A stretch of 64,000 nt of DNA from an uncultured Coriobacteriaceae bacterium (GCA_902779675.1 CACZCK010000002.1:62001-126000), one strand, 5' to 3'; counted from the stretch's first letter, positions 16,668 through 25,424 are shown. The notes: generated from the sequence alone by a model not told the origin. Program-made: numbers and translations.

Positions 16668-19091
16668 ATGGGTGCGTTGGTCGATACGTGGACCGGTAGG
16701 TGGATTGAGCCAAAGCAGGAGCCGGTGACCGAGGAACCTGAGTTCTCGCTGGCGCAGATGTTTGGCGGGGCGCCAATGCCAGAGCAGGCTCCTGTTGAGG
16801 AGCGACTGCATCCCACGCAGCTGCTACGACGTGCCTTCGAGACGCATGGGCAGGTGGAGCACGCGACGCTGCGCATGACGGCGCGTGGCCTCTATCAGAC
16901 ATGGATCGACGGGCGACCCGTGACCGAAGCCGTACTGCTGCCAGGGTTCACCTCATACCACAAGGACCTGCGCTATCAGGAGTTTGACGTGACGGCACTT
17001 CTGACCGAGCCGGGCGGCCATGTGTGGGCAGCCGAGCTTGCGGACGGCTGGTGGGCCGGACGCGTGGCGGTACAGGGGCAGTCGGCCCAGTGGGGCGACC
17101 GCTTGCAGCTGCTAGGCGAGCTGGTGGTGCAGTACGCGGATGGGACACGCGAGGTTGTAGGGACAGATGGGTCGTTTGTCGCGGCTCCCGGCTCGCGCGT
17201 GTATGCCGACATCCAGATTGGCGAGAAGCGCGACCTACGGCTGGAGCAGGAGAGCTGGCAGCTGCCGGAGTTTGACGATGCCGGCTGGATACCGGTTATG
17301 GTGACCGACGAACTCCCTGGTACAGGAGAGCCGGCGCTGCTGCCGCAGGAGGCACCGCTCGCCCGTGTGCAGGCGGCATTCTCTCCCGTCTCTTGGTGGC
17401 GTGAGGACAACGCAATCGTGGTGGACTTTGGGCAAGTCATTGCTGGACGCGTTGCGCTGGAGTGCCTCCTTGGCGACTGTCAGGAGCTGGTACTGCGCCA
17501 CGCCGAAGCGCTGGACGCGAGTGGCCGTTTCTTTGAGAACATCGTCGGTCGCAACAAGGACCAGCGTGACGTGTTTGTGGGGCGTGGGCAGTGCGAGTGC
17601 CTCGAGCCCGCGTTCACCTTCCACGGCTTCCGCTTCGTACGCATCGAGGGCTGGGACGAGGCGCTGCAGGGTCCCTTTGACCCCACATGCATTGAGGCGC
17701 ACGCCATCTGGGCGGGCATGCGGTACACGGGCCGTATGATCACGAGCGACGCACGTCTCAACCGGCTTTTGGAGAACGTGCTCTGGTCCGCGCGTGGCAA
17801 CCTCATCAACGTACCCACCGACTGCCCGCAACGCGAGCGCATGGGCTGGGTGGGCGACGCGCTCATCTTTGCGCCGACGGCGAGCTTCCTCTACGACGTG
17901 GATGCGCTCATGCGGCAGTGGTTGGCCTCCGTCCGCGCGGACCAGCTGGCGGACGGCCAGATCCTGGACTACTCCCCCGCCCCGCGTGCCATCATGGGCA
18001 GCGCCGAGTTCCTCGGCGCGCTCTCGTCTGCTGGCTGGGGAGATGCCATCGTGCTCGTGCCCTGGACGCTGTGGCAGCGCTACGGCGACCTCGACGTGCT
18101 GCGCGACAACTACGAGGCCATGTGCGCCTGGCACGACTTCTCCGTGGCAAGCGCCGCAGGCGAGATGCCCGCCATTCCCGGCGGCGAGGCGCCAGGCGCC
18201 AAGGAGGGCGACGACCGCTACATCTGGGACACCAAGTTCCACTACGGGGACTGGATATTCCCCAGCTACATGATGGGTCCAGACGCACCAGGGCCAGTGG
18301 CAACCGCCAAGGCGACGGCAGACCTCTGCGCCACCGCCTACCTTGCGCACACGAGTGACGTGTTGGCGCAGGTGGCTGAGCTGCTTGGTGACGCTGCACG
18401 CGCCGATGAGTGCCGTACGTATGCGGCAAACGTGCGACGTGCGTTCCAGGCGCACTTTGTGCGCGGAGACGGTCTCCTCGATCGCGAGTTCCAGGGCTGC
18501 TACGTGCTCGCGCTCGCCTTCGACCTGCTGCCGGAGGAGCAGCGACAGGCCGCGGCGGACCACCTCGCACAGATGGTGGTGAGCAACGGCAACCGCCTGG
18601 ACGTGGGCTTCCTCGGCATGCCGCACCTCATGGACGTACTCTGCCGGTGGGGTCACGCCAACGTGGCCGAGGCACTGCTCTATCAAGACGTATGTCCCAG
18701 TTGGCTCTATGAAGTTGACCGTGGTGCCACGACCATCTGGGAGAGCTGGGCAAACGTCGCGCCGGACGGCACGGTGGGCACCTACTCCTTCAACCACTAC
18801 AGCTTTGGCTGCGTGGCAGACTGGATGGCGCGGTATGTGGGAGGTTTAGCGCCTGCAGCCCCTGGTTACGAAATGATCCTTGTGACGCCGCACCCTGTGG
18901 GTGACCTGCGCTTCTGTCACACGAGCTTTGAGAGCGTGCGCGGTCCCATTCGCGTGGACTGGGAGCGGGTAGAAAGCGACCGCCTCCGCGTAGAGGTGGA
19001 GCTGCCAGCTGGCGTGCGCGCTCGCGTGCAGCTGCCCAGCTGGAGTGAGCCACGCACCGCTGGTGTCGGCTCCCACGTGTTCTTTGGCTAG
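16668..19091 (+). CDS. Alpha-L-rhamnosidase, GH78
   Basis: This 807-residue enzyme should release L-rhamnose from plant glycosides or pectin fragments. It has the GH78 order: N-terminal beta domains, then an (alpha/alpha)6 barrel with the signature DCPQRERMGWVGDA, whose acidic residues include the catalytic acid, and a later TTIWESW block, then a C-terminal beta-sandwich. There is no signal peptide, so it works on imported rhamnosides. AAGGGG precedes ATG 16668. The rhamnose catabolic genes follow directly, which supports the call. Confidence 0.88.
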   Translation: MGALVDTWTGRWIEPKQEPVTEEPEFSLAQMFGGAPMPEQAPVEERLHPTQLLRRAFETHGQVEHATLRMTARGLYQTWIDGRPVTEAVLLPGFTSYHKDLRYQEFDVTALLTEPGGHVWAAELADGWWAGRVAVQGQSAQWGDRLQLLGELVVQYADGTREVVGTDGSFVAAPGSRVYADIQIGEKRDLRLEQESWQLPEFDDAGWIPVMVTDELPGTGEPALLPQEAPLARVQAAFSPVSWWREDNAIVVDFGQVIAGRVALECLLGDCQELVLRHAEALDASGRFFENIVGRNKDQRDVFVGRGQCECLEPAFTFHGFRFVRIEGWDEALQGPFDPTCIEAHAIWAGMRYTGRMITSDARLNRLLENVLWSARGNLINVPTDCPQRERMGWVGDALIFAPTASFLYDVDALMRQWLASVRADQLADGQILDYSPAPRAIMGSAEFLGALSSAGWGDAIVLVPWTLWQRYGDLDVLRDNYEAMCAWHDFSVASAAGEMPAIPGGEAPGAKEGDDRYIWDTKFHYGDWIFPSYMMGPDAPGPVATAKATADLCATAYLAHTSDVLAQVAELLGDAARADECRTYAANVRRAFQAHFVRGDGLLDREFQGCYVLALAFDLLPEEQRQAAADHLAQMVVSNGNRLDVGFLGMPHLMDVLCRWGHANVAEALLYQDVCPSWLYEVDRGATTIWESWANVAPDGTVGTYSFNHYSFGCVADWMARYVGGLAPAAPGYEMILVTPHPVGDLRFCHTSFESVRGPIRVDWERVESDRLRVEVELPAGVRARVQLPSWSEPRTAGVGSHVFFG

Positions 19092-19126
19092 GGTCCGATT
19101 CCTCCAAGCCGCATCGACCATCTTCT

Positions 19127-19163
19127 CATGATGCGCATATTTCGAAAGTCATGGCGCATCATG
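19127..19163. promoter_or_regulatory. 10-bp inverted repeat upstream of rhaB
   Basis: CATGATGCGC (19127-19136) and GCGCATCATG (19154-19163) are perfect inverted repeats 17 nt apart in the gap between the GH78 gene and rhaB. They could be a terminator for GH78 or an operator. Confidence 0.45.
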
Positions 19164-19194
19164 GGCATGGTTTTCCCTTGTTATACCTCATAAA

Positions 19195-19207
19195 CTGTCA
19201 ATGACAG
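19195..19207. promoter_or_regulatory. Palindrome CTGTCA-A-TGACAG upstream of rhaB
   Basis: This is a perfect 13-bp palindrome 38 bp before the rhaB start, in the likely promoter. It is a candidate operator for rhamnose control. Confidence 0.4.
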
Positions 19208-19244
19208 ATAGGTTAGTAAGAGTAAAAGGTCGAAAGGAGTGAGC

Positions 19245-20675
19245 ATGGGCGCGTGTCATGTCGCAGTGGACATCGGAGCGTCGAGCGGGCGGCATATCGT
19301 GGGGCAGGTAGTCGATGGCCGCATGGAGCTGACCGAGGTCTACCGCTTTGAGAACGGGCTGACCCACAAGGACGGACACCTGTGCTGGGATATCGACGCA
19401 CTGGCCGAGAACGTGATTGCCGGCCTCGCCGCCGCCAAGGAGGCGGGCTTCGAGCCTCAGACCGTGGGCATCGACACCTGGGCCGTTGACTACGTGCTGC
19501 TCGACGAGAGCGACCAGCGTCTGGGCGAGTGCGTGGGCTACCGCGATGCCCGCACCGACGGCGTGCGTGACGCGCTCGAGCTGGCAGGCATCCTCTCCTT
19601 CTCCGAGCACTACGCGCGCACCGGCATTCAGTACCAGCAGTTCAACACCGCCTACCAGCTCTGCGCCCTCTCCCGTGAGAACCGCGAGGCGCTCGACACG
19701 GCAGCCGCCTTGCTCATGGTGCCCGACTACCTGAACTTCGTGCTCACGGGCGTCAAGGCGCAGGAGTACACCAACGCGAGCACCACGGCACTCGTGGGGG
19801 CTGAGTCCTGCGACTGGGACTGGACACTCATCGATCGTCTCAACTTGCCGCGTCGCATTTTCCAGCCCATCAGCATGCCTGGCGAGAGCCTGGGGCGCGT
19901 GAAGCCCGAGATTGTCGAGCGCATTGGCTTTAAGCCCGAGGTCGTGCTGGTGGCGAGCCACGACACCGGCAGCGCCTGGCTGGCTGTGCCCGCACGCGAC
20001 GAGCAGGCCGTGTACTTCTCCAGTGGCACCTGGAGCCTAGTGGGCGTGGAGAACCGCAAGCCCATCTGCACACCCGCGAGCGCGGCGGCCAACCTCACCA
20101 ACGAGGGTGGCTACGAGCGGCGCTACCGCTACCTCAAGAACATCATGGGCCTGTGGATGATCCAGAACGTGCGCCGCGAGCTGGGCGAGAAGACTGGCAC
20201 GGCACCGACGTGGGACGAGCTGGTCAAGGCCGCAGAAGGCGCGCGAGCTGCGGGATTCCATGCCGTGGTGGACGCCGACGACCAGGAGTTCCTAGCTCCT
20301 GCGAGCATGCTGGCGGCCCTGCGCACGGTGTGCGAGCGAAGCGGCCAGCCAGTGCCCGAGACCATGGGCCAGTACGCGCTCTGCGTGTACGACTCGCTGG
20401 CGGCCGACTATGCCCGCACGGTAGCGCAGCTCCACGAGCTGACGGGCGTGGACTACACGAGCATCAACATCGTGGGCGGCGGCTCCAACAACGGCTACCT
20501 CAACCAGGCCACGGCCGATGCCTGCGGGCTGCCCGTCTTTGCCGGCCCCACCGAGGGAACGGCGCTCGGCAACCTCATGGTGCAGTTCATCTTTGCCGGC
20601 GAGTACAGCTCGCTGGAGGAGGCCCGCGCGGCAATCAAGCAGAGCTTCAAGATCGAGGAATACCTACCCCGCTAG
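19245..20675 (+). CDS. rhaB: Rhamnulokinase
   Basis: The 476-residue FGGY-family kinase phosphorylates L-rhamnulose to L-rhamnulose 1-phosphate in the cytoplasm. It begins with AVDIGASSGRHIVG, the rhamnulokinase form of the phosphate-binding motif. It also has VGIDTWAVDYVLLD, YRDAR, a SSGTWSLVG block and a late GGGSNN motif, all typical of RhaB. ATG 19245 is chosen because AAAGGAG sits 6 nt upstream; an in-frame GTG lies two codons earlier. rhaD and the sugar isomerase follow, giving a near-complete rhamnose pathway. Confidence 0.9.
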   Translation: MGACHVAVDIGASSGRHIVGQVVDGRMELTEVYRFENGLTHKDGHLCWDIDALAENVIAGLAAAKEAGFEPQTVGIDTWAVDYVLLDESDQRLGECVGYRDARTDGVRDALELAGILSFSEHYARTGIQYQQFNTAYQLCALSRENREALDTAAALLMVPDYLNFVLTGVKAQEYTNASTTALVGAESCDWDWTLIDRLNLPRRIFQPISMPGESLGRVKPEIVERIGFKPEVVLVASHDTGSAWLAVPARDEQAVYFSSGTWSLVGVENRKPICTPASAAANLTNEGGYERRYRYLKNIMGLWMIQNVRRELGEKTGTAPTWDELVKAAEGARAAGFHAVVDADDQEFLAPASMLAALRTVCERSGQPVPETMGQYALCVYDSLAADYARTVAQLHELTGVDYTSINIVGGGSNNGYLNQATADACGLPVFAGPTEGTALGNLMVQFIFAGEYSSLEEARAAIKQSFKIEEYLPR

Positions 20676-20691
20676 GGCTTGGATAGATAGG

Positions 20692-20801
20692 CGGGTCGTG
20701 CACTCGACGTCTTCGGGGGACAGAAAGCATACGCCAGCAGTGGATCTACCTGCTGAAATGCAAATCGCAATCAACGAGCACATCGTCGAGTGTACGACCC
20801 G
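20692..20801. repeat. 18-bp inverted repeat flanking the rhaB-rhaD gap
   Basis: The arms 20692-20709 and 20784-20801 match at 17 of 18 positions. Between them lies a smaller hairpin (CAGCAG/CTGCTG near 20735-20755). The 11-mer GCAAATCGCAA occurs once inside (from 20760) and again just outside (from about 20829). The 195-bp gap has no gene I can support. It may be a structured leader for rhaD or a small mobile-repeat remnant. Confidence 0.5.
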
Positions 20802-20870
20802 GAGAAATGCACCGCATGTCCTGCGAGCGCAAATCGCAAGAGAAGGCCAAGAAAGGCAAAGGAGAGCATC

Positions 20871-21704
20871 ATGGCAATGGAAGAGCTGGGCTTTATCAAG
20901 GGCTTTACCCGCATGTGCGACGACGGCTGGCTGCAGGGCTGGCACGAGCGTAACGGTGGCAACCTCACCTACCGCATGACCGACGAGGAGGTCGAGGCGG
21001 CGCGCCCGTTCTTTGACGACGAGCCGCGCGCTTGGGTGCAGATGGGTGTTCGCGGCGAGAACCTCGCGGGCAGCTACTTCGTCACCACGGGTTCCGGCAA
21101 GTATATGCGCAACGTGGCTGGCGACCCCGCGCATAACATCGGCATCGTGCAGATCAACGAGACCGGCGACGCCTTCCGCATCGTCTGGGGCCTGCTCGAA
21201 GGCGCCCGCCCCACAAGCGAGTTCGAGAGCCACTACATGAACCACTGCGTCACCGCCGCACGCACCGACGGCACCAACCGCGTGATCTACCACGCTCACA
21301 CCCCCGGCATCATCGAGATGAGCTTCATCGTGCCGCTGACCGACCGCGACTTTACCCGCCGCCTCTGGCAGATGATGACCGAGTGCGTGGTGGTCTTCCC
21401 CGCCGGCGTGGGAGTGGTGCCCTGGATGGTGCCGGGCGGTCCCGCCATCGCCGAGGCCTCGAGCGCGCTGATGAAGACCTACGACACCATCGTGTGGGCG
21501 CACCACGGCCTGTTTGCCGCCGGTCCCGACTTTGACACCACCTTTGGCCTGGCGCACACCGTGGAGAAGGCCGCCCAGCTCTATGTGGCTGCCCGCGCGG
21601 CTAACGGCGGATCCGAGGACTGGCTCAACAAGATCGAGGACAAGGGCCTCATCGACACCTGCCACGACTTCAACATCGCCATCAACCAGGACTTCGTCAA
21701 CTAG
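20871..21704 (+). CDS. rhaD: L-rhamnulose-1-phosphate aldolase
   Basis: The 277-residue class II aldolase splits L-rhamnulose 1-phosphate into dihydroxyacetone phosphate and L-lactaldehyde. It matches the RhaD pattern closely: GWLQGWHERNGGNLTYR, TTGSGKYMRNV, the metal-binding HAHT, FPAGVGVVPWMVPG and WAHHGLFAAGP. Length equals that of known RhaD proteins. AAAGGAGAG precedes ATG 20871; an open frame continues upstream into the repeat region but is unlikely to be translated. A GGAACCGTCCCC repeat follows the stop. Confidence 0.92.
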   Translation: MAMEELGFIKGFTRMCDDGWLQGWHERNGGNLTYRMTDEEVEAARPFFDDEPRAWVQMGVRGENLAGSYFVTTGSGKYMRNVAGDPAHNIGIVQINETGDAFRIVWGLLEGARPTSEFESHYMNHCVTAARTDGTNRVIYHAHTPGIIEMSFIVPLTDRDFTRRLWQMMTECVVVFPAGVGVVPWMVPGGPAIAEASSALMKTYDTIVWAHHGLFAAGPDFDTTFGLAHTVEKAAQLYVAARAANGGSEDWLNKIEDKGLIDTCHDFNIAINQDFVN

Positions 21705-21730
21705 TGAGACAACGGGAACCGTCCCCGATG
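21705..21730. repeat. Dispersed intergenic element (copy 3)
   Basis: TGAGACAA followed by GGGAACCGTCCCC lies directly after the rhaD stop. Its reverse complement matches the element at 1309-1335, and its first part matches the one at 2314. Confidence 0.5.
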
Positions 21731-21759
21731 TCCGAACCCGCTCAGAGAAAGGACCCGCC

Positions 21760-23178
21760 ATGCTCGTGAACACCAAGGCCAAGGTCGCCGTCTTCTCCAT
21801 CGCGCTCGGCGCATACCTCCCGCAGTTCCCCGAGCTCGTGCCCGAGTTCGAGCAGCAGTACGCCGACTTCGTGAGCACCCTGCCCAGCACCGTCGAGGTC
21901 GTCGACGGCGGCCTGTGCACCACCAAGGAGGCCGCGGCCGCCGCAGGCGACAAGTTCCGCGCCGCCGACGTGGACCTCGTCTTCTGCCAGCTGCTCACCT
22001 ACGCCACGAGCTACAACATGCTCCCGGCCATCCGCGACCTCAACGTGCCCGTCGTGCTGGTCAACCTCCAGAAGGTGCGCTGCCTCGACTTTGCAACCGC
22101 CGGCACGGCCGACTGGCTGGGCGTGGGCTACGCGGGCGGCGCCGTGGGCGAGATGGTGGCCGACCTCAACCGCGCTGGCAAGCGACACGCCGTCATCACC
22201 GGCGTCGTGGAGGGCGGCGACCCCCAGGTTGCCGCTGAGATCGAGGACTGGTGCCGTGCTGCCCAGGTGCGCCGTCGCCTGCGCTACACCAACCTCGCGC
22301 AGATCGGCCGCCCCTACCCCGGCATGATGGACCTCTACATCGACGAGACCAACCTCTACCATCGCATGGGCCTCTACACCAAGCAGTTCGACTGGGAGAA
22401 GATGTGGGCCATCGCCGACGACGTCACCGACGAGGAGGTCATCGCCGCCAAGGTGGCCGACATCCACGACACCTTTGACATCAAGGGTGACTACGACGAG
22501 GCATCCATCCACGAGATGGCACGCTACGTGGTGGCCTTCGAGCAGTGGGTCACCGACGAGGAGCTGGGCTTCGTGGCCAGCCACTACGACGGCTTCGCGC
22601 AAGGCAAGGCAGGCGTGCTCGACTCCATGCTCATCCCCGCGTTCTCGATGCTCATCAAGCAGGGCATCGCCTGCGCCGTGGAGGGCGACATCAAGGTGGC
22701 CATGGCCATGAGCATATGCAAGACCCTCTCCGGCGCCTGCCAGCTCTCCGAGTTCTACACCTTCGACTTCAACGACGACGTGGTGCTCATCGGTCATTCC
22801 GGCTCGGGCGACGCGGACTTCTCCACCGCACGCAAGGCCTCCATGGAGATCGTGCCGGTGTTCCACGGCAAGGCAGGCGGCGGCTTCCTCACGCGCTTCT
22901 ACCCCAAGGCAGGACCGGTCACCTATCTGGGCATCACGCAGGACGCCGACGGTCACTTCAAGTTCGTGGTGAGCGAGGGCGTCATCGAGGACGGTCCCAC
23001 GCTGGGCAACGGCGACACCACCTTCCGCACGCGCTTCTCCATTGGCGCGCGGGAGTGGAACAACCGCTGGTGCGAGTGCGGCCCCACGCACCACTTTGCC
23101 GCGGCGCAGGGCAGCTGGACCGAGACCATCAAGAAGGTGGCCAAGATTCTGGACGTGCCCGTGGAGGTCGTCTGCTAG
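21760..23178 (+). CDS. AraA/FucI-family sugar isomerase, candidate L-rhamnose isomerase
   Basis: The 472-residue protein belongs to the L-arabinose/L-fucose isomerase family, metal-dependent aldose-ketose isomerases. The likely metal ligands of the family are present: Glu in AVEGDIKVA, Glu in LSEFYTFDF, His in IGHSGSGD and His in PTHHFAAAQG. It follows rhaB and rhaD where RhaA would be expected, and no RhaA-type gene is in the window. I infer that it supplies the missing L-rhamnose to L-rhamnulose step, though it could act on another deoxy- or pentose sugar. ATG 21760 is preceded by GAAAGGA. A strong terminator follows. Confidence 0.75.
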   Translation: MLVNTKAKVAVFSIALGAYLPQFPELVPEFEQQYADFVSTLPSTVEVVDGGLCTTKEAAAAAGDKFRAADVDLVFCQLLTYATSYNMLPAIRDLNVPVVLVNLQKVRCLDFATAGTADWLGVGYAGGAVGEMVADLNRAGKRHAVITGVVEGGDPQVAAEIEDWCRAAQVRRRLRYTNLAQIGRPYPGMMDLYIDETNLYHRMGLYTKQFDWEKMWAIADDVTDEEVIAAKVADIHDTFDIKGDYDEASIHEMARYVVAFEQWVTDEELGFVASHYDGFAQGKAGVLDSMLIPAFSMLIKQGIACAVEGDIKVAMAMSICKTLSGACQLSEFYTFDFNDDVVLIGHSGSGDADFSTARKASMEIVPVFHGKAGGGFLTRFYPKAGPVTYLGITQDADGHFKFVVSEGVIEDGPTLGNGDTTFRTRFSIGAREWNNRWCECGPTHHFAAAQGSWTETIKKVAKILDVPVEVVC

Positions 23179-23201
23179 GCAACTCTGATCCGTCAGCTTG
23201 G

Positions 23202-23237
23202 GAGGGGGCAGACCCGCGAGAAGCGGTCTGCCCCCTC
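23202..23237 (+). terminator. Terminator after the rhamnose operon
   Basis: A 13-bp GC-rich perfect stem (23202-23214 and 23225-23237) closes over a short loop and is followed by TGCTG. It ends the rhaB-rhaD-isomerase unit. Confidence 0.75.
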
Positions 23238-23475
23238 TGCTGTAGCGTGGGACAGTTAACTACCGGGCAGTTACGTGGACCGGTTCAGGTCCGGCGGCCA
23301 GGTAAGCCCGAAGCGATTCTGGTTCTTTGTGAGCGGAGGGCTCACCCAGGCGGTGATACACGGGCATACGTCCCGCATGCAGCTCTTCGACCGATTGGCA
23401 CCCTCCCTCTTGCCTTTCCGTCAACTTCAGGTTGTAAGCTAGAGTCGTAGGCCCAGCGCGCTGGAGGGAGCGTCT
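23238..23475 (+). other. GC-rich intergenic region with several small hairpins
   Basis: This 238-bp region before the MFS gene carries no supportable gene. It can form several local hairpins: GGACC/GGTCC near 23277-23292, GTGAGC/GCTCAC near 23329-23345 and CGGG/CCCG near 23361-23375. It could be a structured 5' leader or a small RNA. It does not match a riboswitch, SRP RNA or T-box pattern that I know. Confidence 0.3.
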
Positions 23476-24669
23476 ATGGAGCGATTGCTCGCCAAGTACA
23501 CGAACAGTTACGCAAGCTACGTCATCCTGTTCTTCTTCTACGACCTTGCCTTCGCCTTCTTCTCGGCGCTGATCTCGGTCTACCTGATTGGCAAAGGGTA
23601 CTCAGCCAGCCAAGTCTCGCTGCTCATTTCGGTGGCCGCACTCGCCAACATGGTCACACAGCCCATCATCGGCTCGCTCACGGACAAGTACGGCATGCGC
23701 CCGGTCAACATGGTCATGTTCGCCGCAACCTGCGTCTCCGCCGCCCTGTTTGTGGTCGCCCCGAACTTCGTAATCATCGTGGGCGCCTACGCCCTCATGA
23801 ACCTCCTGATGAACGGCGTGAACCCCACCGTGGAGCGCATGGCAACCTCAAGCCCGTACAGCTACGGCTCCATCCGCGTGTGGGGCTCCATCGGCTTCGC
23901 CGTCGGAACGCAGCTCACGGGCATCATCTACGACGTCATCGCGCCGGTCGCCCCGTATGTAGGCGTCATCATCGCCATGCTCATCGCCATCTTCGGCTTC
24001 TGGGGCACCAACCCCCGCCTGGCCGAGACCGAGGCGGCCAACATCGAGGCGGAAGAGTCCGAGGATGTGGAGCCCGTCTCCACCAAGGACCTGCTCACCA
24101 ACAAGAAGTTCCTCTACTACCTCGTGCTGCAGATCCTCTTCTCGGCGGTGACCGGCGCCGCCTACTCCTTCTGCCCGGCGTTCCTCACCGCAAAGGGCCT
24201 CGAGGCGTCCACGGCATCCACCTTCCTGGCCATCGCCACGCTGCTCGAGATACCACTGCTGCTCTTCTCGTCCAAGTTCATGGACAAGATCGCCAACAAG
24301 ACCCTGCTCATGGGCGTCTTCGTGCTGGTCGTCATCGAGATGGTCGTCTACGGCCTCAACCTGCCGCTGCCGCTCGTCATCGTGGCCACATTCCTGGGAC
24401 GCCATCCACCCGCGATCATCAATATCATGACCAACATGAAGGTGGTCAACACCATCGTGGACGCCCGCCAGCAGATTGCCGGCCTGGCGCTGGTCAAGAC
24501 CTGCCAGAGCTTTGGCACCATCATCTCCAACAACATCGGTGGGCGCATCGCCGATGCTGCCGGGTATCCGGCTATGTTCCTGTTCCTGCTGGCCATGATC
24601 GCCGTGGGCCTCGCAGGCGTCGTCTTCTTCCAGGTTCCCAGCGGCAACGACAAGAAGCTCTTCAGCTAG
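23476..24669 (+). CDS. MFS transporter, possible sugar permease
   Basis: The 397-residue protein has about twelve hydrophobic segments and a major-facilitator loop motif (GSLTDKYGMRPVN) between helices 2 and 3. It resembles the MFS_1-like/oligosaccharide:proton symporter group. It lies between the rhamnose operon and a decarboxylase-like gene on the same strand, so uptake of rhamnose or a rhamnose-containing compound is possible. This is inferred from position. The next gene starts 44 bp downstream, suggesting cotranscription. Confidence 0.78.
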   Translation: MERLLAKYTNSYASYVILFFFYDLAFAFFSALISVYLIGKGYSASQVSLLISVAALANMVTQPIIGSLTDKYGMRPVNMVMFAATCVSAALFVVAPNFVIIVGAYALMNLLMNGVNPTVERMATSSPYSYGSIRVWGSIGFAVGTQLTGIIYDVIAPVAPYVGVIIAMLIAIFGFWGTNPRLAETEAANIEAEESEDVEPVSTKDLLTNKKFLYYLVLQILFSAVTGAAYSFCPAFLTAKGLEASTASTFLAIATLLEIPLLLFSSKFMDKIANKTLLMGVFVLVVIEMVVYGLNLPLPLVIVATFLGRHPPAIINIMTNMKVVNTIVDARQQIAGLALVKTCQSFGTIISNNIGGRIADAAGYPAMFLFLLAMIAVGLAGVVFFQVPSGNDKKLFS

Positions 24670-24713
24670 ACGGACTCAGGGCCTCACCCTGCACGGCCCA
24701 GAAAGGATCACTC

Positions 24714-25412
24714 ATGGCAGAACTACAGCTCACCATGGACCACGGCAAGCGGCATGAGCTCATCCGTCTCGCAGACCAGATGGCCGACCACGTCGACATC
24801 ATCGAGATCGGCTACCCCGAGCTCATCACCTTTGGCCTCGACCTCGTGCAAGAGATTCACGAGGCACACCCCAACGTGAAGCTCTGCGTGGATGCCAAGG
24901 TCTTCCACGGTGGCTCGGGTGTAACCCGGCGCTGCTTTGAGGCGGGCGCCTCTATCGTCACCGTGCTGGCCTACGCCCCCGACCCCGTCATCAAGCAGAT
25001 GGTGCACCACGCCCACGAATACGACGGCGCCATCATGTGCGACCTCGACGGCGTACGCAACCTGGGCAAGCGGACCGCGCAGGTCGACACGATGGGCGTC
25101 AAGTACTGCCACGTCTCCACGGGCTTTCTCATGGAACACGAGTATGACCTCGAGAAGCCACGCCATGGCTCGATCTTCCAGCTCAAGCCGCTCGAGCGCG
25201 CCATGGCCGTCAAGCGCAACCTCATCCATGCGGGACTCGCGCTGGGCACCGGCATCAACGAGGACAACCTCGACCGGGTGCTCAAGTTCAACCCCTCCAT
25301 CGTGATGATCGGACGCGCCATCAACTCCGTCGACGGTGCATACAAAACCACGCCCGAGCGCCGGCAAGAGGTCGCCGACCGGATTCGCACCAAGCTGCAC
25401 GCGCAGGCGTAG
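24714..25412 (+). CDS. KGPDC/HPS-family (OMP decarboxylase fold) protein
   Basis: The 232-residue protein belongs to the group containing 3-keto-L-gulonate-6-phosphate decarboxylase and 3-hexulose-6-phosphate synthase. MADHVDIIEIGYPEL and the C-terminal ALGTGINEDNL ... IVMIGRAIN blocks fit the phosphate-binding TIM barrel. The usual DxKxxD motif reads DAKVFH, with the last acidic residue replaced by histidine, so the reaction may be altered. No partner hexuloisomerase is adjacent. ATG 24714 follows AGAAAGGA. A strong terminator comes next. Confidence 0.75.
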   Translation: MAELQLTMDHGKRHELIRLADQMADHVDIIEIGYPELITFGLDLVQEIHEAHPNVKLCVDAKVFHGGSGVTRRCFEAGASIVTVLAYAPDPVIKQMVHHAHEYDGAIMCDLDGVRNLGKRTAQVDTMGVKYCHVSTGFLMEHEYDLEKPRHGSIFQLKPLERAMAVKRNLIHAGLALGTGINEDNLDRVLKFNPSIVMIGRAINSVDGAYKTTPERRQEVADRIRTKLHAQA

Positions 25413-25424
25413 CGGCGCACACCC

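Noticed and set aside
17235-18797. Minus-strand open frame opposite the GH78 gene
   Set aside because: The GH78 motifs are on the plus strand; the antisense frame has no recognisable domain or ribosome site.
21514-21759. Upstream extension of the sugar isomerase frame
   Set aside because: It overlaps rhaD in another frame, its residues look like shadow sequence, and a good ribosome site precedes ATG 21760.
23238-23475. SRP RNA, riboswitch or T-box
   Set aside because: I compared it by eye with the conserved cores of these RNAs and none fits.
23880-24713. Upstream extension of the KGPDC-like frame
   Set aside because: It lies out of frame inside the MFS gene and is Arg/His-rich without homology.
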